DNA of 64,000 nucleotides, taken from the NCBI RefSeq assembly GCF_028389875.1, contig NC_084687.1, forward strand, positions 4,500,157 through 4,564,156. The letters are read 5' to 3'. The notes beneath the pieces are model-generated. The model had not been told where the DNA came from. It did no database searches and was given only the letters and a program-made list of their open reading frames with translations. This document shows, one piece after another, positions 34,741 to 45,057 of the stretch. The stretch comes from Rhea pennata. Lineage: Eukaryota > Chordata > Aves > Rheiformes > Rheidae. A program made the position numbers and the translations under genes. The stretch's first letter is position 1; each line of letters opens with the position of its first letter.

Positions 34741-36460
34741 CTCAGGAGCACGGGGGGAGGAAGCGAGAGGACCCCGCGTCGGACCCACAGCGGGACCCCG
34801 AAGGGGCTCGGCCGAGGATGCCCGTGGCCCTGGGGGCTCCCGGCCGGGAGGCAGCGTCGGGGATCCGGTGCCCAGAGCCAGGGATGCTCCTGGATGGAGC
34901 AGCCTGGAGAGAAGCAGGTCGCCAAGCACTTTGGGGTCCAGAGATGCAGCTGGGAAAGGTCCGCACATCCGCCGCGGTCTCTTTGGGGCATCCACTTGGC
35001 ACAAATAGCGCCGAAGAACGGGATTTCCAGAGGTGTCTCCAAATATTGGAATGAATCCGGCACGGCTTATCCCCCGCCCAGCTCCTGGCACCTCCGTCTG
35101 CCCATGAAACGGGGCCGCCGCTTGCCGGGTGCAGCCGCTTGCCCTGGCGTTTTCCTCTCCGCGAGCCGCCAGCCCCTTTCCCGGGGCTCACGGAAAATCC
35201 ACGAGTTGCTGGTGTCAAGTCCGTCAGGCATCCCGGGCCAAATCTTCCCGCGGCACAAACCCCGGCACGGGCCAAATCCCTGCTGCTCTGCCCCTCGCCC
35301 GGCCTCCTCCGGCAGCCCCGCGCCGAGCGTCGCCGCCGCCGCGGCCGGCACGCGGGCGAGCCCGGTGCCCGCTCCTCTTCGCCCCGCTCCGAGCCGCGTT
35401 CCCGCCCCGGCCGCCTTCCTCCGGCTCGGCACGTTCCTCCCTCCCTCCCCGAGCACGGCTCCTCGGCTGCTGCCAAACCTCCCGCTGCGCTCCGGAAAGC
35501 GCCGGGGGAAAAGCCAGCACCTGCCGGAGGGCCGCAAAAACCGGTAACGGGGGTCAGGGATGGTGACGGAGCAGCACCCGGGCCCCGTCGCCTCCCCTGG
35601 AGGCCTCTCCGCAGAGGAGCCCCCCGGAGCCAGGGGCTCTTCCAGGGCCCGGGCACGCTCCTGCTCTTCGGAAGCGGTTTCTGGACCAGCCGCAGACGGT
35701 TTCCGCCCTCTCCGTCTTCCCTGCGTGCAAAGATTTCCCTGGGAAGAGCCGCTCGGGTTCCTTAGGAGCCCGGGTGCCGGGCCGCCTCGTCCTCCGGCGG
35801 GAGCCGTCCCTTCGTTACTGAAATTTTTCCAAGAAAGTCTTCCCTTTCTCGAGTCCCGGGGAGTTCTCTCCAATCTGCAGTCAGCTTCCCGACGTACGTA
35901 GCCGCTCGGCCTGGAGGGAGGGTTGGGGACGAGCTCCCTCGGAAAGCCACGGCTGCTTTGCAGCCGACGAGCGCGGCCCCGCGCGGCCCCCGCCCGGCGG
36001 CTCTCCCGCGGCCTCCTCCGCACTGGGCTCCTCGCAGGAGCTGTCGCCTCCTCCCAGCTCCTGGTTTATGCAGTTTAAAACCTGGTTTTCTGGGGGTGCT
36101 GAACGCTTGAGCGGCAGAGCCTGCCCTGCACGCACCCGCTCCGGTGGGGCCGAGCTCCCCGGGCAGCGGCAAGCACCCCGACCGCTCCGGGACGCATCCC
36201 CATCCCCGGGGCTGGCACGTGCACCCCGCCGCTGGGATGCCAAGAGCCAGCGGGGACGTCAGAGGCGCTTCCACGCCCGCGATGCCGATGCCCGCGGAGC
36301 GGAGCGCGGGCACGAAGGGGCGCAGCACCCCGGAGCCGCCGCAGAGCCGGCCCGCGTCGCCCGGCGCCTCCTCCCGCAGGCGCTGCGGCACGCCGCGGCC
36401 CCGGCCGGCGCTCCCTCCCCTTTTTATATCCGACCGGGAGCCGCGACACCGATTTCTTCT
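34740..36460. other. CpG-rich segment without a recognisable gene
   Basis: Very GC-rich DNA with many overlapping open frames on both strands that share no codon bias, motif or splice structure. I treat these as compositional. It could act as an orphan CpG island between two AT-rich blocks. Confidence 0.45.
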
Positions 36461-37330
36461 ATTTTTTTTTTCTTTGGGTGGCTCACACGCTGTAATTAAG
36501 AGCCCTTCTCTCCCGCCTGCCCGAGTTCCCATCTTTAGCAGCTGTTGTTTAAGTGAAGGAAACCCCCTTTCGTCCTCTCTCTCCTTTATAATTTTTTTTT
36601 TCCCTTCTGAACATAAAGGGATGACAGTGCTCCAAGCCAGGGTCTTTTGCATTTCTGAGTTGGTTCTATTAATTGGAAGGAGGGTTAAGAATCTGCAAGG
36701 TCGTTTCAATCTACATCTGACCTTCAGAGTAATCCTCTATGCCAACACCAGAGCATGTCATTAAAATGAGGCCCTCTACCATATCCCGGCATCCCTTTAT
36801 TCTCTCCTTGTGCACATTAATTGCTCATAAGTTGATTTGATCTCCCTATTCTGCAAGAAGTAAATTGCCCTCTTATTTCGCCATTTTCATCCTGTTTTCT
36901 TAATTAGGCCCTTAAAAATCTCTAGGGCCTCAGCCGGGCCGCGGGCCTCATCCTGGGAATAAATTTTGATCTCAGCCTGATAAAGAGTGAGCAAACCCAG
37001 AGATTGAACAATGTCATTCGCTCCCCCTCCCTCCCCTCCTCGCTATTCTCTTGACATGAAAAGGCTATCAGTTTTTCTCTGTGTTAATATAGGAAATAAT
37101 TCACACTTCAGGCGTTGTTCTCTATTTAGTGTTCACACTCCCTAGATAAATCAGATCAGGTTTTTTTTTTTTTTTTTTTTTAAGTGTCTGAAACTACTTA
37201 CTCTTTCTCCACCCCCCCCATCTCGACCACTCTCTCTCCCCCCCCGCCCCCCCCGCCAGCCCCCTTCTTCTAATAAAGTTTCCAGGATTCGCCTCTGTGA
37301 TTTTCCATCCTGGGAAGTCTATTTTAAGGC
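36460..37330. promoter_or_regulatory. Large AT-rich candidate enhancer block 8
   Basis: About 870 bases of AT-rich DNA with CTGTAATTAAG, TCTATTAATTGG, GTCATTAAAATG, CATTAATTGC, CTTAATTAGG, a SOX-type GAACAATG (about 37005) and GTTAATATAGG. It is interrupted only by a T run at 37161-37182. It has the composition of a conserved non-coding element and no coding potential. Confidence 0.4.
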
Positions 37331-37341
37331 ACGGTCTCTTT

Positions 37342-37369
37342 TGTGTGTGCGCACGCATACGCGTGCACG
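37342..37369. repeat. Alternating purine-pyrimidine (Z-DNA-type) stretch
   Basis: TGTGTGTGCGCACGCATACG and the following GTGCACG alternate purine and pyrimidine over about 28 bases, at the border between the AT-rich block and a CpG island. Confidence 0.6.
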
Positions 37370-37379
37370 TTTAACGCGA

Positions 37380-38110
37380 TCGGCCGAGGAGTTGGGGGGG
37401 GGGGGGCTGAAGGGGGCTTTCGGGCTGGCGGACGTGGTCCAGCGCAGTTAAAACCAGCGCGCCCACCTGCTGCAATCCCCATTGCCCAAAACGGGGAGGA
37501 AGCAGCCTGCGGAGCAGTCCGAGTAGCGTCAAGCCGACGTGCACCAAGTTCCTCCTCGTCGGAGCAGAAATCAGCGGGTAACAGCAACGGCGGGCGCTCC
37601 GCGGAGGAGAGCGCTTGCGCGGCCGCTCGCTGTCCCCATGGGGACCCCAAACCGCCCGGGTTTCCCCTCGGCTCGGAGGCCGGGGCGAGCGGCGGCTCGG
37701 CGCCGGCGGCGGCGTGGGGAGAGCCATGCCGACAGCACCACCTTCTGCCCCGGCGCGTCTCGGCATTCGGCCCCCCGCACGCCGGCCCGCGGCCGCACGC
37801 CCGGCCGGCCGACGCAAGCAAGGAGCCGAAACGCGAGGCTTTCGCCCCGATCCCGCCGCACCCCGAGCTCCGCCGAGCCGCCGATGGGCGGGAATTCAAC
37901 ACCGCGGCGCGGCGGAGCAGAGCGCGCAGCGGATCAGCCCGGCTGGGGCCGCAGCAGCGGCGGCTGCAGAAACGGGGCACGTTTCTGGCCCCCCGCTCCG
38001 AGCCGGCGGAGCGGCGCTGCAAATGCAGCCCTACGGCCTGGGCGCCTCCGCCGGCGAAGCCGCCCTCCCTCCTCCCCCAAGCGAAAAAACGAGCCGCAGC
38101 ACGACGCTCC
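37380..38110. other. CpG-island segment downstream of TFEB
   Basis: Dense CpG with no recognisable gene. A second similar segment runs from about 38,300 to 39,120, inside the proposed TFEB 3' UTR. Confidence 0.45.
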
Positions 38111-38173
38111 GGGAGGTTGTAAATAAATATATTTTAATGATTCTTCTGCCATTCCAGTTCATTCTTTTATACA

Positions 38174-38179
38174 TTTATT
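38174..38179 (-). terminator. TFEB: Candidate distal poly(A) signal for TFEB
   Basis: On the minus strand AATAAA (TTTATT on the plus strand) lies in a sequence with the look of a 3' UTR end: poly-U tracts, then an AT-rich stretch with ATAAATAAATG. I see no closer TTTATT below the TFEB stop at 40,690, so TFEB may have a UTR of about 2.5 kb. Assignment to TFEB is inference. Confidence 0.4.
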
Positions 38180-39341
38180 TATAAAACAGTAGTAAAATTT
38201 TTTAATCAGAGCACAGTGCATTAAAAAAAAAAAAACAAAAAACCCAAAACATAAAAAAAAAAAAATCCACAACTGTGTGCTTGCAGCCTGGGGAGACACC
38301 ACGTCTCGGGCCGAGCGGCGGCCAGGCCGCGGTGCCTTCCGCGCCGCAGCGCGTGCAGCCCCGGCGCCGAAGCACGCCGGCGGTACCCGGCGCGTGCCGC
38401 CAGCAAGGGTCCATCGTAACGTCCCCGGCTAAAAGAAGCCCAAGCGACTAGTGACTTGGCACGTCCACCTTGACGCGGCCCCATTCCCGCGGCCGCCCAG
38501 ACCCACGCCAGCTCCCGCCGCCTCCTGCCTTCGCCCCCTTCCCTGCTGCAAAAGCCGCCCTCGCCCAGAGCATCCCGACCAGAGCATCCCGACCGGAGCA
38601 TCCCGACCGGAGAACCCCACTGGACCGAACCCCCCCCCCCCGGTGCCTCCTCCCCCCGCAGCCCCGCAGCTGGGGGCTCGGCGACATGCAGCCGGGCAGC
38701 TCCAGGGCTCGTACGATGCACTTCCTTGCTCCCTCCCTTGCTCCCTCTCGTTCCCACTTGCAGTGCCTCCGTGCAGATCCTGCCCCTGCCCCGCGCCGCC
38801 GCCAGCCCTGCCTCTCTGCCGCCCGGCCGGCCGCGCTCGCCCGTCGTCGCGGCGGGACCCCGCGGCGCTCGCCCCGGCAGCGGGGCCGCGCCGTCGCCCG
38901 CTCTCGGCGCGTGAGCGGAGAACGCTTTCCGAGCAGCGTTCTCCCTCCTCCTCCCTCCAGCTCCCTCCACGGCTGCACCGTCGCCAGCAGTGCGGAGAAA
39001 GCAGAAGACCCGGACAGGAAACCGGGCAAAGCCGCTCTCGCGTGGTCTGGCCGGGGCGAAGCCGGCGACGGGGAGAACAAGCCCTGCAAGCCCCAGGCAA
39101 GGGGCAGTCGCTCTGATCGGGCAAAGGGCACAAACCACCTCCCCGGCCGCAGCCGCGCCTCCGTGCCCAGACACGGGGCAGGCTGTCCGTTTTCAAGCAG
39201 CATCCCAAAGAAACCACCTAAAAACTCCTCCACCTTCCACCTGAAGAGCCACGGTGCGACGTTGCAACGACAGAGCCGGGAGGCAGGAGATGCACCTCCA
39301 TCGCGGCAAGCTGAGGGGATGCAGCTCCTATCGCTGGCAGA

Positions 39342-39457
39342 GGGACAGGTGGAGGTGCATCTCCTCCGCCTGGACCCAGGGACGGGTGGAGGTGCATCTC
39401 CTCCGCCTGGACCCAGGGACGGGTGGAGGTGTGTCTCCTCCTCTGCCTGGACCCAGG
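39342..39457 (+). repeat. 37-bp minisatellite, three copies
   Basis: Units start at 39342, 39379 and 39416 (exact 37-base spacing), each with GGGTGGAGGTGCATCTCCTC. A related inverted piece (GGAGATGCACCTCC) lies just upstream at about 39,287. Confidence 0.85.
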
Positions 39458-40689
39458 CAGGTCCCACCTGGATGGCAGCCTCTGGCACGGGGACTTTCAC
39501 TAGGACATTCAAAGGTCCCCTAGCCTCATGTGGCTGATTTCCAGAAGCCCGTGAGGTCAGGGGATGGATGTGGTGTGTAGCCAAAGCCCCCGGAGAGGGG
39601 AATAACCTCAAAAGCAGAGGACCCACCACACGGTGTCGTTCGCAGTGGGGGGCTGTACATGCTGCTGCTGCTGAGGTTCACGTTCGCACAAACCCCGGGA
39701 CACTGGAGCAATGCTCAGGACTTCACCCGGCTTGTCTGGCCAGGAGAATCCCAGCCTCAACACCTCCTGCAAAGTGCTACAGTCAGGCAGCCACCGAGGC
39801 CGGGATCGGGAATTGCCTGTGGTGCTGAGCAGGGTGTCCTCAGACAGAGAGGCAAACCGAGGCTTTCACCTGGGCACTGCTCCAAAACCAGGGTTCACTC
39901 AAACGGACCAAGCATCAGTCAGACACCCTACACCTGACATTTTCAAAGTTCTCAACGCAGACCCGAATTTGTAGGCTCCGTCCCAACTCACTTGGAAAAC
40001 ATCTCCCGTGCTCCATGAATTAATTTGCTCTAATTGAGCACCTCTTCTCCCTCCTGCCCCGTTACCCAGAGAAGCACCCAGCCCCAGTGCTCGGCTGATG
40101 AGCAGCACCGCTCCTTCCTCCACCAGCACAAAAGCGACGGAGAAACCCCACGAGGGACGTGGCAACGTGATGCAGCTGCTGACGGTGTCTGCAAGGCTCA
40201 GAGGCCCCAGCTTGGGAAGGCTTGGAGGGAGCACAGGTTCACAGAGTGAGGCTGCAAGTCGGCAGCGAGCCAGAGGAAAACCTCCGAGTATCAGCCCGGT
40301 CCTCTCCTACCAGCTCCCAGGGGCTTTAAGGCTCCCGCTGGCTCCAGCACTGAGCCTTGCTCTGGATCAGGCATGTGGTCTGGGAGGGTTTTGATGAAAG
40401 GCAAAGCAGCCGAGATCATGCTCCCAGGCTGTGAAATCTGCAGTCAGTCCAATGCCGTGGCAAACCGAGATCTGCTTGAGTTCCTGGCAAGAAGCTTGCA
40501 AAAGACGTTACGGCACCCGGCCAGCCTTGAACCGAGACCGCTGTTGCATAGAGAAAGATGTACTCCGACGTGGATTCAAGTGCTCAGCAGGACGGCCTCC
40601 TCGCCCGGGCGGGGGACGAAGAGGGCCCTGTAACTTTGCTAACCAATCTTTAGCCCAGTCCTTGCCCCCAGCGCCAGAGCAGCTCCTCG

Positions 40690-41130
40690 TCACAGCATGT
40701 CTGTGTCCTCCATGCTAAAGCTGCTCCGGCGACTGCTGGCCTTGGAGGCCTCCGGGGACATGGCGGAGAACAAGGGGTCGGAAGCCAGGGGTAACATGGT
40801 GTCCTGCATCAGCATCAAGTCCAGCTCCTTCTTGGATAGGGAAGGGAAGGAGAGGTTGTGGCCAGGGTCCAGGCTGTCCGGGAAGCCCCTGGAGCCATCA
40901 TCAAAGCTCAGGCTGTGGGTAAAGTCCAGCTGGTGGTAGGGAGACTGGGGCGGCGGTGGCAGCGTGGGCTGTGGCTGCGCCTCGGCGTCCAGGGGCAGCA
41001 GCGGTGGCTCCATCGTCCCCTCATCTCCACTGGCTTCTTGCTTCACCACCTGCTGAGCCAGCTCGGCCACGTTGACGCCCGAGGGCGAGGAGGTGGGCAG
41101 CCCATGGACGCGGGCCTGCATCTCCAGCTC
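40690..41130 (-). CDS. TFEB: TFEB last coding exon (residues 312-457)
   Basis: 146 codons and TGA, starting [20 protein letters not shown]. The middle (Pro/Gln-rich) diverges from human. The end, [11 protein letters not shown] through [19 protein letters not shown], is highly conserved and includes the C-terminal serine cluster. Confidence 0.98.
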   Translation of the reverse strand, partial: ELEMQARVHGLPTSSPSGVNVAELAQQVVKQEASGDEGTMEPPLLPLDAEAQPQPTLPPPPQSPYHQLDFTHSLSFDDGSRGFPDSLDPGHNLSFPSLSKKELDLMLMQDTMLPLASDPLFSAMSPEASKASSRRSSFSMEDTDML

Positions 41131-44100
41131 CTGCCAAGAGAGCACGGGAGGCCTTTAGCAGGGACACCATGTCACCACCCCTGGAGACAGGGCACGTGGA
41201 CATCCAGGGAGGCAGCAGGGATGGAGAAAAATCAAAACCCTACAGAAATGCTAGGGGAGAGGAAACAGAGGGAGCGAGAGGTCACAGGGAAGGGGCCCAC
41301 GGAAGAGGCAAAGAATGGAAAACGCTGATGTGAAGCAGTGGGAGATGTGAAGCGGTGGCAGATGTGAAGCCTTAGCTCCATGCCAGAGCGGTCCAGTTTG
41401 AAGATGCTGCCTGAAGCGCACTGGACACCAGCGAGATCGCGGCAGCAGGAGGCAAAACTGCAGCGAGCCTCACGCCCTGCCAGCTACCCGGGCCACGAAG
41501 CGCAAACCCTCCTCGGTGCTGCCTAGCGCGAGCCGGGCAGGGGCCTGCCCAGGTCAGTGGTATCCTGCCACCGATGCCAGCAGGTTTTATCTTAGGTCGT
41601 CTCCGTGCTTGAGGTAAAGTCAGTCCTGCTGCGTTTTCATCTGAAGATGGTTTCAGGCAGCTGGAAGAGGGAGGTGAGCCTGCCCATGCTCTCTGGTGGG
41701 GCAGCAGCGAGCTGCCCGCGGGGCTCGAGGAGGACGGAGGGGACGTCGAGCCCAGGGAAACTCACCTGGATGCGGAGCAGGAGCTGCTTATTCGTCATTT
41801 CCAGACGCCGGGAGTGATTCTCCAGGTCTCGCGACCGCTGCAAGTCCTTCTGCATCCTCTTGATGTAGTCCACAGAGGCCTTCAGGATTGTCCCTTTGTT
41901 CCAGCGCACGTCCCTGAGGTGTGGGGTGGAAGAAGACATCACTGTCTGCACCTCCTGACCAGCAACGTGTCCCCTCGCCCCTGCTCCACCAAAAAGCCCC
42001 TCTGCAAATGTCCTCTCCCACCAGGCTGAACACGGGGCCTCGCAGACACCCCAGCCCCACAGCAACCGGAGATCCCCAGCGGTACGTACAGGTCGTTGGC
42101 CTTGGGGATCAGCATCCCCAACTCTTTGATGCGGTCGTTGATGTTAAACCTCCGCCGTCTCTCAACTACAGGGCGAGAAGAAATGGAAGGCAATGTCGGG
42201 GTGGGAGATGGCAGGGACGCTTCGCCGCCCCGCAGCCCCCGCTGGCGCCACTGCTGCTCCCTTTCGGCCCGGCCTTGGGGCCAAGGAACACCATCGTGCC
42301 CCACTCCCAGCCCCGTCAGGCTCGAGGGACTTCAGGACAAGGAACCGCTGGGGCCAACAGCTTGGCCCAAGTCAAAGGGCTGTACAAATACAGGAGATAG
42401 GGCTCCTCGCGCCTGCGGGCGCAGGACACGCTGCAGCCAGCGCTGAGGAGCATGCGCCGAACTCCCCGGGTCTCAGCCGCTTTCAGCAGCAAGCTCTGGC
42501 CCGGGAAGCCTTGTCCTGCCTCGATCCGCCGCCCCGGCAGGGTCTTCCGACCTTCCTCCCAGGGCGAACGGGAATACCAACAGGCCGCCTCCCTCGGCAC
42601 AGGCATTTTCCAGAGCCGGGAATAGGGAGCCATGCCGGAGGCTGTGGGGGTCCTTTCCTCAGAGCGAGCTGGGCTGGGGAGGGGACGCGGCTCGGAGGGA
42701 GGGGGAAGCGGGAGGGAGGGTGTCCCCGAGGAGCGCGGGACTTACTCAGGTTGTGATTGTCCTTCTTCTGGCGCTCTTTAGCCAGGGCTCGGCTCTCGGC
42801 GTCTGCAACGGAGACCCACAACCTCGGCGGGCTGCGTCTCGGCCCCCCGAGCGCGGCCCCAGGAGCATCCCCAGGGCTCGGCGCTGCGCTGCGCGGATGC
42901 ACCCTGGCATCCCCGGAGCCGCCCTCCCCGCCGCCGGCACGGGGCAGCCGGGCCGGGTTTGGCCCCCGCGGGCCCCCCGCCGCGCTCCGGGGCCGGGGAC
43001 CTACCTGTCAGCTCTCTCTTCTGCGTGAGGTCAGCAGGGCAGGAGCTGCTGGTGACACCCACGAGGGAGGCGGTCACCTGGGGGTCCCCGCTATAGACGT
43101 TCATGTGGCTGCTGGACATGGGCAGCTGCAAAGCAAAGGGCCGGGCGGCTTAGCTCCATCGGGGAGCCGGGCGCCGCTGCCAGGCCAGGGCTCAACCCCG
43201 GCTCCTCGGCCCGAGCGTGGAGACCAGGCAGGTGTAATTGTCTCGCTGGGCCTTAAAATAGCTATAATCAGTGTAGCAAAGAAAGCAGGACTTCAAAGGG
43301 CTCAGTGGATCCCCTCCCACAGCCGGCATCTAAAATAAGGCAGATGAATCACATCCGAGGAGGATGAATCCCACTGCGAGGCACCGGCTACCGCAGCCAG
43401 CCCTGACCCGCATGGATCCGGCCCGGCCCGACGCTCCGGGAGACGCTGCCGCTCCCCACGACCCGATCTCGTCGGGAAAGCCGTTCCCGGCAGCAGACTC
43501 TCCCACGCTGCAGCTCAAGCTTTATCCCTCCCCATGCCTCTCTCCCGTCTCGCCAGCTCTTTGCAAGGCTCCAAATTATTATTAAAAAGCAAAAGAAGCC
43601 GAAGAACTGGCTCTTGCAGTTTGCAGACAGGAAAAGGGAATCTCTCTGCCCCGTGCCTGCAGGGGCACCCGCAAGGGCCGGCTCAGGCTGCGGCCGCCGG
43701 GAGCACGGGGGGCGAAGCGAAGCCGAGCCGGCGTGCGCACGCACCGGAACGGGTGATTTCCCGCTGCCGCGCTGGCACCAGGCCAGGCGAGAGCGCGGCC
43801 GGGCAGCGATACTCACCGTGTTGGGCATGTGCACTTCGGGATTCATATAGCCCAGAACGTCATCCAGGCGCATGATGTCATCGATGACCTCACCTAGCTG
43901 AAAGGGAAAGGTGTGTTCTGTCGGGTGCAGAGGCAGCACACCGGCTCCCCGGGAGCGACGGCGGCGCTGGCGCTGGCGGCGTCAACCTTTGCCAGCTCCT
44001 TACCTCCTGCTCTGGGTTGGAGCCGATGTTGAGCATGGCCATGGGGCTGTTGGGCGCGCTGTTGCCCGCCGAGGAGGACATGACGTGGCCGGGCCGGACG

Positions 44101-44556
44101 CCGGGCGAGGCGGCGGGAGGCGGCTTTGGCGAGTGGCTGACGGGGCTGATGTGAGCGGCAAACTTGTTCCCGTAGGTTTCTGAGAGATAGGCCTGGACCT
44201 TCTTGTCCCGCGACTTCTGCAGGTGGTAGGTGGTGGGGTTCTCCAGGTAGGACTGCACCTGCATTTCCCATCCCAGCAAAGAAACGAGCCATCAGGGACC
44301 CCAGCACCGCCAAAACATCTCCCGCACCCTCCTTGGCCCCAGGACACCCCCAGGACTCTACCTTGAGGACCTCTCCCGGCACGGGCGGCGGGGACTGGTA
44401 CTGGACGGGTGTGTTGATGGCCGGGGTGGACGCCACCGGCATCCGCTGCTGCTGCATGTAGTTCATCATCATCTGCTGCTGCACGCGCTCCCGCTCGGCC
44501 TCCTGCTGCGCCTGCTGCTTCATGAGCTCCATCCGCAGCCCGATGCGGGACGCCAT
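40690..44556 (-). CDS. TFEB: TFEB, transcription factor EB (bHLH-zipper), eight coding exons
   Basis: CDS on the complement: 44556..44362, 44258..44004, 43897..43817, 43125..43005, 42802..42746, 42165..42090, 41913..41766, 41130..40690. This is 1374 bases, 457 residues (human 476). All junctions are GT/AG and all phases agree. Visible parts: N-terminal Rag-binding SRIGLRMEL, a Gln-rich segment, mTORC1/ERK phosphosite regions [11 protein letters not shown] (Ser136, the human S142 counterpart) and [10 protein letters not shown] (Ser205, the S211 counterpart), the basic NLS ERRRRF (238-243), helix-loop-helix to about 285, leucine zipper to about 322, and the C-terminal [10 protein letters not shown] tail. 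Family role: activates lysosome and autophagy genes through CLEAR E-boxes and is held in the cytosol by mTORC1 and 14-3-3. The human poly-Gln stretch is reduced to QQQ. Confidence 0.97.
41766..41913 (-). CDS. TFEB: TFEB coding exon 7 (helix 2 and leucine zipper)
   Basis: 49 codons from [20 protein letters not shown] to [11 protein letters not shown]: helix 2 and the start of the zipper. Acceptor is CACCTCAG and donor CAG|GTGAGT. Human has KQLWLRIQ where this reads KQLLLRIQ. Confidence 0.98.
42090..42165 (-). CDS. TFEB: TFEB coding exon 6 (basic region and helix 1)
   Basis: 76 bases encoding [20 protein letters not shown] and KAND, the DNA-contacting basic region and NLS plus helix 1. Identical to mammalian TFEB over this exon. 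Donor is CCT|GTACGT. Confidence 0.98.
42746..42802 (-). CDS. TFEB: TFEB coding exon 5 (residues 218-237)
   Basis: A 57-base micro-exon encoding [18 protein letters not shown], flanked by split codons for Asp and Ile. It begins the basic region of the bHLH domain. Confidence 0.97.
   Translation of the reverse strand, partial: TPRAEPWLKSARRRTITT
43005..43125 (-). CDS. TFEB: TFEB coding exon 4 (residues 178-217)
   Basis: 40 codons plus one base, [13 protein letters not shown] to QKRELT. It includes [12 protein letters not shown] with the 14-3-3 serine (Ser205 here) and the redox-sensitive Cys206 (human C212). The donor is ACAG|GTAGGT. Confidence 0.97.
43817..43897 (-). CDS. TFEB: TFEB coding exon 3 (residues 151-177)
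   Basis: 27 codons, phase 0: [20 protein letters not shown] to MPNT. This is the MiT-family acidic activation segment ([12 protein letters not shown]). Donor is ACG|GTGAGT. Confidence 0.97.
44004..44258 (-). CDS. TFEB: TFEB coding exon 2 (residues 66-150)
   Basis: A phase 0 exon of 85 codons, [14 protein letters not shown] to GSNPEQE, with acceptor AATGCAG and donor GAG|GTAAGG. It carries [14 protein letters not shown] and the phosphosite and nuclear-export region [11 protein letters not shown]. Confidence 0.97.
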
Positions 44557-44606
44557 GGTGCACCGGGGGGGCGAGACGAGGGCGCCCGCCAGGCACGGAG
44601 GCGATC
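44362..44606 (-). CDS. TFEB: TFEB first coding exon (residues 1-65)
   Basis: On the minus strand the acceptor TCTCGCAG precedes 50 bases of 5' UTR (44606-44557), the ATG at 44556-44554, and 65 codons ending PGEVLK|GTAGAG. The N-terminus [12 protein letters not shown] is the lysosomal Rag-binding segment. Human position 10 is Gln; here it is Glu. Confidence 0.96.
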
Positions 44607-44914
44607 CTGCGAGACAGGGGAGGGCAGCGCCCGGGACGTCAGCAGCCGCCCGTTTTGCCGCGGGGAATCGGGAGGTCCGGGGAGGGGGCAGCCGCGCCCG
44701 ACGCCCCGCGGCACCCGCGCCAGCCGGGCCTTGCTCTTGGCTCCGTGCGAGCTGCAGAGCTGCTCCTGCTTACGCAGCACCAGGCTGCGCTGCGGTGGGG
44801 CCACAGCTCTGCTGCGACGCCCTTGCGGGAGCCAGGCGCTGCCGGCACCGAGCGCCGGCAGCACCCGCGCCGGCTGGGCTTGCCGGGCCCCGCGCCGGGG
44901 CGCCCGGGACTCAC

Positions 44915-45057
44915 GTGCTGCCACGCTCCGCCGGCACTTGCTCCTTGCCTCCGATTTCCGAATACAGGAGCAAAGCAAGAGAGGGAAAAGCAAGACTCCG
45001 GGAGCATGCGAAAGAGAAAGAGAAAGCAAGGAAAGACCAGGAAGAAGAGGAAGGTCC
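44915..45057 (-). other. TFEB: Candidate TFEB 5' UTR exon (proximal)
   Basis: On the minus strand a pyrimidine-rich acceptor, CTCCTTGCAG, at 45058 and a strong donor, CAC|GTGAGT, at 44915/44914 bound 143 bases. The piece would splice to the acceptor at 44606. Its open frame is out of frame with TFEB, so it would be non-coding. Confidence 0.4.

Larger units (their letters stand above)
38160..40689 (-). other. TFEB: Proposed TFEB 3' untranslated region
   Basis: The sequence between the TFEB stop codon and the minus-strand poly(A) signal at 38,174. It holds a 37-bp minisatellite and a CpG-rich part and shows no coding exon. Human TFEB has a much shorter 3' UTR (under 1 kb), so part of this may be intergenic. 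Confidence 0.35.

Noticed and set aside
34742-36709. Overlapping 200-320-codon frames on both strands between TFEB and MDFI
   Set aside because: Extreme GC content makes stop codons rare. The frames overlap each other and show no known domain, codon bias or paired splice sites.
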